NCBI GenBank assembly: GCA_051892875.1 | Contig: JBJFGR010000064.1 | Location: 1 to 13,081, forward strand | Source: JBJFGR01 sp051892875 | Lineage (GTDB): Bacteria > Pseudomonadota > Gammaproteobacteria > Enterobacterales > Succinivibrionaceae | Direction of reading: 5' to 3' | Length of the DNA stretch: 13,081 nucleotides | Program-made: the position numbers and the translations under genes | Shown here: positions 8,206-13,081 of the stretch, one piece after another | Position numbering within the stretch: position 1 is the stretch's first letter | Layout: each line of letters opens with the position of its first letter | Notes under the pieces: model-generated | Databases searched by the model: none | Told to the model about the DNA's origin: nothing | What the model saw: only the letters and a program-made list of their open reading frames with translations

Positions 8206-8743
8206 TTGGTATATCCTTAAGCTTATTTGCTAAACGATCTTTTTCTGAAGTAATTATTTTATCAGCAGGTATTTGCCAATCAATTCCAATATCAGGATCG
8301 TTATAAGCGATGCCAAACTCAGATTCCTTACAATATAAGTTATCTACTTTGTATGCAAATATTGCTTCTTCACTCAATACTGAAAAACCATGTAAAAAAT
8401 TTCTTGGAATAAATAATTGTCTTTGGTTTTCAGCTGATAACTCTACAGCAACGTGTTTCCCAAAAGTCGGTGAACCTTTTCTGATATCTACAGCAACATC
8501 AAGAACTTTACCCTTCAAAACCCTAACTAATTTTGCTTGAGAATGTTCTCCTAGCTGACAGTGTAATCCTCTTACAACTCCATATGATGATTTTGATTGA
8601 TTATCTTGAACAAAACGATTCGGTATACCATTTTTAATAAATTCAGCCTCGTTATAGCTTTCAAAAAAATAACCTCTACTATCTTCAAAAATACGAGGTT
8701 CAATAATATAAACACCATCTATTGCTGTTTTTATAAAATACAT
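8198..8743 (-). CDS. rmlC: dTDP-4-dehydrorhamnose 3,5-epimerase
   Basis: 181 residues, a single cupin domain of normal size. It converts dTDP-4-keto-6-deoxyglucose to dTDP-4-keto-L-rhamnose. EPRIFEDSRGYFFESY (15-30) is the family signature. The catalytic base is H61 in VRGLHCQ, K71 follows in AKLVRVLKG, DVAVDIRKGSPTFGKH (82-97) is conserved, and Y131 in AYKVDNLY is the expected acid. It is the first gene of the polysaccharide operon, 105 bases after the lon stop codon with a terminator in between. Its own ribosome-binding site is weak (AGAG). It feeds RmlD. Confidence 0.95.
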   Translation of the reverse strand: MYFIKTAIDGVYIIEPRIFEDSRGYFFESYNEAEFIKNGIPNRFVQDNQSKSSYGVVRGLHCQLGEHSQAKLVRVLKGKVLDVAVDIRKGSPTFGKHVAVELSAENQRQLFIPRNFLHGFSVLSEEAIFAYKVDNLYCKESEFGIAYNDPDIGIDWQIPADKIITSEKDRLANKLKDIPNE

Positions 8744-8771
8744 AATAACTCTAACTACAAAAAACTATTAA

Positions 8772-8797
8772 CAAAAACCCCTACCTTAAAGTAGGGA
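8772..8797 (-). terminator. Intrinsic terminator after lon
   Basis: On the minus strand CCCTAC and GTAGGG form a 6-bp stem around the loop TTTAAG, followed directly by GTTTTTG. It lies about 50 bases after the lon stop codon and 29 bases before the rmlC start. It would end lon transcripts and separate lon from the polysaccharide operon, unless it acts as an attenuator in an rmlC leader. Confidence 0.6.
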
Positions 8798-8815
8798 CCT
8801 TTACTAGCGTTGCAT

Positions 8816-8844
8816 ATTTTACCACAATTTTTATTGATTGTTTA
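8816..8844 (-). promoter_or_regulatory. Possible promoter of the polysaccharide operon
   Basis: On the minus strand TAAACA (8844-8839), 17 bases, then TAAAAT (8821-8816) with an upstream TG forming an extended -10 (TGGTAAAAT). The match to the -35 consensus is 4 of 6 and to the -10 is 5 of 6. In AT-rich DNA such matches arise by chance. It is the best candidate between lon and rmlC. Transcription would start near 8809 and run at once into the hairpin at 8772-8797. Confidence 0.3.
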
Positions 8845-8847
8845 TTA

Positions 8848-11280
8848 TTAATCAAAAAGCTCTTTTGCTACATCTTTGTACGTATCGGCATAATAAAACT
8901 CCACACCATCTTTTACATAATCAGGTAGTTCTTGTACGTCTTCTTTATTAGCACTAGGTACTATTAATTTATTAATACCAACCCTTTTTGCAGCAACTAC
9001 TTTTTCTCTTATCCCACCAATTGCTAATACACTTCCTGTTAACGAAAGTTCACCAGTCATAGCATAACCTTTTTTAGGTGCTTTATTCATAGCAAGTGAC
9101 AATAAAGCACTAGCCATGGTAACACCTGCACTTGGTCCGTCCTTAGGAGTCGCTCCTTCTGGTACGTGTAAATGAATCAAGGCTTTTTCAAAAAAGTTCT
9201 TGTCTACTTTTGGTGCTAATTTTCCTAAGTTTGATATTACATAACTTAAAGCAATGTCCGCAGATTCTTTCATAACTTGACCTAAATTACCTGTCAATTT
9301 AAACCCTCTTGCTACATTATCAATAAGTTCTGCTTCAACAGGCAATGTTGCTCCACCCATTGAAGTCCAGGCAAGACCTGTAATAATACCAACACCTTCT
9401 AAAGTCTTTTCTCTACTAAATGGAGCTACTCCTAAGTAATTTTTTATCTCTGCTGATTTTACCGAAATAGATTCCAATTCAGGCTCTTCTACAAATTTAA
9501 CCACAGCTTTTCTAATAATCTTTGCAATACACTTTTCTAGTGTTCTCACACCAGAATCTCTAGCATATTCCTCTATTATCTTTTTCAAAGCAGTATCTTG
9601 AATTTTTAGCTTTGATTTTGTCAACCCAGCTTTTTCTAAATTCTTCGGTAATAAATGCTTTTTTGCTATCGCTAATTTTTCTTCTGCTAAGTAACCTGAT
9701 AATGAAATTTTGTCCATTCTATCTAATAATGGAGCGGGTATGGAATCTACTGAGTTTGCTGTACATACAAATAAACATTTAGATAAATCCAAACGTAAAT
9801 CCAAATAATGATCTAAAAATGAATTGTTTTGTTCAGGATCTAATGTTTCTAATAAAGCACTTGCTGGATCTCCATTATTTCCTTGAAGAAGTTTATCTAC
9901 TTCATCAAGCATAATAACAGGATTCATAACTTTACATTCTTTTAATGCCTGAGCAAATTTTCCAGGTAATGCTCCAATATAAGTTCTTCTGTGGCCTTTT
10001 ATTTCAGCTTCATCACGCATACCGCCAACACTAAATCTGTAAAAAGGTCGGTTTAATGCTTTAGCAATTGATTTACCGATTGAGGTTTTACCAACTCCTG
10101 GAGGCCCTACAAATAACAAAATTGCCCCACTTAAATCTTTCTTATAAGAACCAAGTGCCAAAAACTCTAAAATTCTATCTTTAACATCTTTTAAACCTTC
10201 ATGGTCTGTTTCTAATATCTTTTTAGCTTTTGAAAACACAAAATTTTCTTTCGAATAAATACCCCATGGTATATTAGTTACCCATGTTAAGTAATCTCTA
10301 GATACTGCATATTCTGGACTTGAAGTTTCTAAAACCTGTAATCTATTTATTTCTTCATTAAATTTATCTTTTACATAGTCAGGTGGATTTAATTTTTCAA
10401 ACTTCTCTTTCAAAGTTTTTACATCTGCTGTCTTATCATCTACAGTTATTCCTAATTCTTTCTGAATTACTTTTAACTGTTCTTTTAGAAAATACTGACG
10501 CTGATTTTCATTTATTTTCTCAGAAACTGTTTCTTTTATCGACTGTTGAAGTTTAGCAACTTCCAACTCTTTTTTTATCAGTTTTAAAGATAATTTTAAT
10601 CTTTTTAATAAATCAACTGTATCTAGAACCTCCTGTAGTTCATTTTCACTACTTGTCGTGATTGCTGCCGCACAATCAGCCAACATAGAAGGATCACTTG
10701 GATTAAATCTTGTTAAATATTGTTTTAATTCTTCAAAATACAAAGGATTAATAGGCATTAACTCTCTAATAGTAGCAGCTATAGCCATAGCAAAAGCTTT
10801 ACATTCTATTTCCTCATCTGAACCTAATTCAGGTAATACTACTTCTGGATACTCAAGATTTGCTACAAAAACTTTTTTTTCATCATCCGTTTTTACTTCT
10901 GTAATTTTTGCTCTAGTAATACCCTGAGCAACTAATTGAATATCTTCACCTATTCTTGCTTGAATTACTCTTACTAGACAACCTGTTTTTATAAATTCAT
11001 TCGTGTCAATTTCACCTTCTAACTTCCCATCAGGCAAAGCAACTATGACTGCCATCTTCTCTGCACCATTTATAATCGAACGCAAAGTAGATTCCCATTT
11101 TGGGGATAATTGTATCGGCATAACCTGACTTGGTAAAAAAGGTCTACCATATACTGGGATTATAAAAACTTGTGACGGTCGTGCTTTATCAGGCACTGTT
11201 AATGTCTTAGTATTCTTATTTTCCGGTTCATTGCTATCTAAATGCTCTATATTGTTATTCTGTTCTTCATTATCTTTCAT
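8848..11280 (-). CDS. lon: ATP-dependent protease Lon
   Basis: About 810 residues, numbered from the ATG at 11280. It is a cytoplasmic homo-oligomer that unfolds and degrades damaged and regulatory proteins. The N-terminal substrate domain starts near 36 (VFIIPVYGRPFLP) and a coiled region spans 225-275. The AAA+ domain has Walker A GPPGVGKT (392-399) and Walker B VIMLDEVDK (455-463). The protease domain has the Ser/Lys dyad S717 in KDGPSAG and K760 in GGIREK, spaced 43 apart as in E. coli Lon. A GTG at 11286 could also start the frame, but GGGG lies only one base before it and a well-placed seven bases before the ATG, so I choose the ATG. The N-terminal wording recalls the second Lon type (AsrA-like) of some gammaproteobacteria; that is from memory and tentative. 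It has its own promoter and terminator and is not part of the sugar operon. Confidence 0.96.
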   Translation of the reverse strand: MKDNEEQNNNIEHLDSNEPENKNTKTLTVPDKARPSQVFIIPVYGRPFLPSQVMPIQLSPKWESTLRSIINGAEKMAVIVALPDGKLEGEIDTNEFIKTGCLVRVIQARIGEDIQLVAQGITRAKITEVKTDDEKKVFVANLEYPEVVLPELGSDEEIECKAFAMAIAATIRELMPINPLYFEELKQYLTRFNPSDPSMLADCAAAITTSSENELQEVLDTVDLLKRLKLSLKLIKKELEVAKLQQSIKETVSEKINENQRQYFLKEQLKVIQKELGITVDDKTADVKTLKEKFEKLNPPDYVKDKFNEEINRLQVLETSSPEYAVSRDYLTWVTNIPWGIYSKENFVFSKAKKILETDHEGLKDVKDRILEFLALGSYKKDLSGAILLFVGPPGVGKTSIGKSIAKALNRPFYRFSVGGMRDEAEIKGHRRTYIGALPGKFAQALKECKVMNPVIMLDEVDKLLQGNNGDPASALLETLDPEQNNSFLDHYLDLRLDLSKCLFVCTANSVDSIPAPLLDRMDKISLSGYLAEEKLAIAKKHLLPKNLEKAGLTKSKLKIQDTALKKIIEEYARDSGVRTLEKCIAKIIRKAVVKFVEEPELESISVKSAEIKNYLGVAPFSREKTLEGVGIITGLAWTSMGGATLPVEAELIDNVARGFKLTGNLGQVMKESADIALSYVISNLGKLAPKVDKNFFEKALIHLHVPEGATPKDGPSAGVTMASALLSLAMNKAPKKGYAMTGELSLTGSVLAIGGIREKVVAAKRVGINKLIVPSANKEDVQELPDYVKDGVEFYYADTYKDVAKELFD

Positions 11281-11324
11281 TTTCACACCCCATTAACATA
11301 TTACATACATAACATACACAATAA

Positions 11325-11353
11325 ATATGGTGTCTATTAACAAATATTTCAAG
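11325..11353 (-). promoter_or_regulatory. Sigma-32-type heat-shock promoter of lon
   Basis: On the minus strand CTTGAAA (11353-11347), a 14-base spacer, then CACCATAT (11332-11325). The sigma-32 consensus is CTTGAAA, 11-16 bases, CCCCATNT, so the -35 is perfect and the -10 has one mismatch. It lies 45 bases before the chosen lon start. lon is a classic sigma-32 target in E. coli, which supports the reading. Confidence 0.65.
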
Positions 11354-11384
11354 TGATAAAGTATTTAAAAAATTACTGTTAAAT

Positions 11385-11398
11385 TCATGATATCGTGA
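11385..11398. promoter_or_regulatory. Near-palindrome between lon and the small ORF
   Basis: TCATGATATCGTGA pairs with itself at six of seven positions. It lies about 32 bases upstream of the lon -35 element and between divergent genes, so it could be an operator. There is no other support. Confidence 0.2.
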
Positions 11399-11466
11399 TC
11401 TAAAACAATAAATCAACTTGAAATCAAGAATAATTATCGATAATATATATTTATAAAAATTTATAT

Positions 11467-11509
11467 ACTATATATTGTATTATAAATATTTCAAAACACT
11501 ATATATAGT
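11467..11509. repeat. Pair of near-identical 12-bp palindromic sites
   Basis: ACTATATATTGT (11467-11478) and ACTATATATAGT (11498-11509) agree at 11 of 12 positions and lie 31 bases apart, close to three helical turns. The second is a perfect palindrome. They sit in the intergenic space between lon and the plus-strand small ORF, about 105-150 bases upstream of that ORF. Spacing and symmetry fit a dimeric repressor's operators, but the surroundings are very AT-rich and chance is possible. Confidence 0.25.
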
Positions 11510-11613
11510 ACTACACATTAAGACTGTAATAAAACCTTGTGAAAACTAGTTAATATTTTTTTACTCCAATTATTTAGTTATTGATTATTAATAAAATGCA
11601 CGAGGATTAGCCT

Positions 11614-11733
11614 ATGAACAGATACTTTATTATGAATATAATTTCTTATTCAACAGATGTGATATTCTTTCTTTTATCACTAGCAACAGTTATTTTACTT
11701 TTAATATGCTTTTCAGGAAATTACCAAACATAA
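11614..11733 (+). CDS. Small one-helix membrane protein (39 residues)
   Basis: I do not recognise a family. The ORF is ATG to TAA, 39 codons, with GAGGA seven bases before the ATG, one of the better ribosome-binding sites in the window. The peptide begins MNRYFIMNIISYSTD and continues with a hydrophobic run of about 17 residues (17-33, IFFLLSLATVILLLICF), then a short polar tail SGNYQT. It would cross the membrane once. An intrinsic terminator on the same strand lies 88 bases after the stop. It is divergent from lon. A tiny frame, ATG CAC GAG GAT TAG at 11596-11610, overlaps its ribosome-binding site. Size and shape fit small membrane-complex subunits or type I toxin peptides, but no motif decides. 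The start region and terminator argue that it is a real gene; conservation is untested. Confidence 0.5.
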   Translation: MNRYFIMNIISYSTDVIFFLLSLATVILLLICFSGNYQT

Positions 11734-11820
11734 GTTAAAAAACTTTATGTTTAAAATTTAATTTTTTGAACATTTTAATATTTTTACTTTGTTATTTTCA
11801 AATTACGTTATTTTTATTAC

Positions 11821-11864
11821 TACTACCATCCTCTATTAAAATGGATGGTGGTATTATTATTTTT
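11821..11864 (+). terminator. Intrinsic terminator after the small ORF
   Basis: On the plus strand ACTACCATCC (11822-11831) pairs with GGATGGTGGT (11843-11852) with one G-T pair, extended by T11821-A11853. The loop is 11 bases and is followed by the T-rich ATTATTATTTTTAT. The opposite strand has no T-run after the stem, so it works for plus-strand transcripts. It implies a transcript from the plus strand that includes the 39-codon ORF. Confidence 0.7.
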
Positions 11865-12122
11865 ATAAACTCAAGTTATCACTTTACTCAAATTTCCCAC
11901 TTAATTTAAGGGGATCTTAACTAACCAATCCTTAATCCTAGCGATTTAGGAGTTTTTAAAAACTTGCATTGACAAATATCTCTTTTTTCAATTCCCATAA
12001 CGAGGTTTCTAGCATACGTGATTTGTTGGGTAAACCAACTGCAGATCATTTTATATGTTATATGCAAGATTTAATGCTTTATTGAAGCAATCGTTCTTCA
12101 TTTTTTGGGAGTAAATACCATT
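11865..12122. other. Non-coding stretch, possibly decayed coding DNA
   Basis: No intact gene is visible. On the minus strand short protein-like runs appear in different frames, such as MLETSLWELKKEIFVNASF near 12016-11960 and IARIKDWLVKIPLN near 11944-11900, with stops between them. This looks like the eroded tail of some gene, perhaps another transposase, but I cannot name a family. Confidence 0.3.
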
Positions 12123-12940
12123 TTGTGTAAACTGTGATTTAACTCTTAAAAACTAACTTTTCCATTCTCTCCTTGGTTAGGGGTTATTGAAGCTGTTTGT
12201 TTTTAATTGTGGTCCAATTTTGAACCCTGCTTTTGTCCCATTTTTCCTTCAGGGTAATTATCCTTAGGTACAAAGCTCGGTAAACCGCATCTAATGATTC
12301 AAAAACACCTTTCTTTGTCACCTTTCTCAAACTAGAATTAATGCTCTCTATGGCATTGGTTGTATAGATGAGTTTTCTGATTCCTGAAGGATAATTAAAC
12401 AATTGCAGTACCCCATAATCACATATACGGTATGTTTCGATGCAGGCTGGGATGTTTCTTGACTATTCATGCCTACATAAATGCAGTCAACATATACCAC
12501 AGCATACACTGATTCAATTATCAATACCGCATAAATCAGTCTTATAAGTACCTAGAAGCTTAGGTTCAAAAGAACCATTACGATCCCTTGGCACATCAAT
12601 GACAGTTTCACCAAGATTAGTTTTAATTTTCTTGCTGCTATATCCGTTACGACGATCCTCAGTCTGCTTCTCTCCTTGGAATGATTTGCTATATCCAAGG
12701 TGGCATCTAACTCTCCCTTAAGCATTTATTCAACAGCCATTCCCAATACTTCACGCATTGTTGCCTGAACATCTGTTATAGAGCCATTAGCACATCCATT
12801 GACAATAGCTTGAAAAACCTCTTGTGCTACTTGACTATGTTTTTGTCTAGCAATTTTTTATTTCCAATATTTATGTGAATAACGCACCATGACATAACTG
12901 AGCTCATATATTATGCCATAACATTTTTACGTTTACACAA
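12123..12940 (-). mobile_element. Remnant of an IS256-family insertion sequence
   Basis: About 818 bases bounded by the perfect 10-base inverted repeat TTGTGTAAAC (12123-12132) and GTTTACACAA (12931-12940). Between them lies a broken IS256-type transposase frame that ends seven bases inside the left repeat, the normal layout for the family. Full IS256 elements are about 1.3 kb, so several hundred bases are missing from the middle. No clear target duplication is seen at the edges. It cannot encode its own movement. Confidence 0.8.
12139..12890 (-). pseudogene. Broken IS256-family transposase
   Basis: Read right to left on the minus strand. It begins MVRYSHKYWK at 12890, then a stop, then SQVAQEVFQAIVNG and DVQATMREVLGMAVE to a second stop at 12726-12728. 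MLKGELDATL follows, with a frameshift near 12695 into GYSKSFQGEKQTEDRRNGY and GETVIDVPRDRNGSFEPK, a strong IS256 signature. A gap follows, then ESVYAVVYVDCIYVG, which holds the first catalytic aspartate (12486-12488) of the DDE domain. A second deletion then joins TVYVIMG to the C-terminal block FNYPSGIRKLIYTTNAIES and LRKVTKKGVFESLDAVYRAL. That block is open from 12402 to a premature stop at 12184, and the frame reads on through ERMEKLVFKS to a final stop at 12139. Two internal deletions, a frameshift and several stops make it non-functional. Confidence 0.85.
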
Positions 12941-12948
12941 TAATATTA

Positions 12949-13078
12949 TCACTGGGGGATGCGGATGATTTCTTGGATGCGTTCCTCATCTAAAAATACC
13001 TAAATCTGTCTATATTGAACTAACCATAATTTGCATACTTTTTTATTTTCTACAAACTTTCAAATATTTCTTGATTTT
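12949..13078 (-). pseudogene. Possible fragment of a decayed gene of unknown family
   Basis: One minus-strand frame reads KFVENKKVCKLWLVQYRQI, a TAG, then VFLDEERIQEIIRIPQ and a TGA at 12949-12951, with a further TGA upstream. The composition looks like real protein, yet the frame is broken and the window ends here. I recognise no family. It may be the tail of a gene beside which the IS element landed. Confidence 0.25.
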
Positions 13079-13081
13079 TTT

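Noticed and set aside
8803..8814. ACTAGCGTTGCA, resembling part of the ops/JUMPstart element (GGTAGCGTG) of RfaH-controlled operons
   Set aside because: It is on the plus strand, opposite to the operon, and lacks the leading GGCGG.
8834..8855. TTGATT and AATCAA inverted repeat over the lon stop codon
   Set aside because: A six-base AT-rich stem with a ten-base loop and no T-run; the hairpin at 8772-8797 is a much better terminator.

Overview
The window is AT-rich and almost entirely coded on the minus strand, so transcription runs from right to left. A Gram-negative, probably proteobacterial, host is inferred. The reasons are an ABC-transporter type O-polysaccharide export pair (Wzm/Wzt), dTDP-L-rhamnose genes, a heptose-7-phosphate-kinase-like enzyme, and a Lon protease gene preceded by a good match to a sigma-32 heat-shock promoter (CTTGAAA, 14 bases, CACCATAT). 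The species cannot be fixed from the sequence.

Right to left: positions 12123-12940 hold a decayed IS256-family insertion sequence with 10-base inverted ends and a transposase broken by stops, a frameshift and internal deletions. The flanks (11865-12122 and 12941-13081) hold only scraps of broken reading frame. At 11614-11733, on the plus strand, lies an uncatalogued 39-codon ORF for a one-helix membrane peptide. It has a good ribosome-binding site and is followed by an intrinsic terminator at 11821-11864. Divergent from it is lon (11280-8848), with its sigma-32-like promoter. An intrinsic terminator sits just after lon.

A compact polysaccharide operon follows on the minus strand: rmlC, rmlD, wzm, wzt, a family-2 rhamnosyltransferase-like protein, a two-domain GT2-GT4 glycosyltransferase, a GHMP sugar kinase of the HddA type, and a SAM-dependent methyltransferase with a long repeat tail. 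Intergenic gaps are 3 to 63 bases and rmlC and rmlD overlap, so one transcript is likely. RmlC and RmlD finish dTDP-L-rhamnose synthesis (RmlA and RmlB are not in the window). The glycosyltransferases build a polymer on the inner face of the membrane, and Wzm/Wzt exports it.

The most interesting object is the last gene. After an ordinary methyltransferase domain, the protein carries nine nearly identical 21-residue units (63 bases each) plus one decayed unit, then a short lysine-rich amphipathic C-terminus. Each unit equals three heptads. A methyltransferase joined to a coiled coil and membrane tail, in a Wzm/Wzt locus, recalls WbdD of E. coli O9a, whose coiled coil acts as a molecular ruler for O-antigen length. 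Here the rod would be encoded by an in-frame minisatellite able to change length in single-unit steps, a possible genetically tunable ruler. One point argues against a simple WbdD parallel: this Wzt lacks the C-terminal carbohydrate-binding domain that reads the capped chain end in the O9a system.
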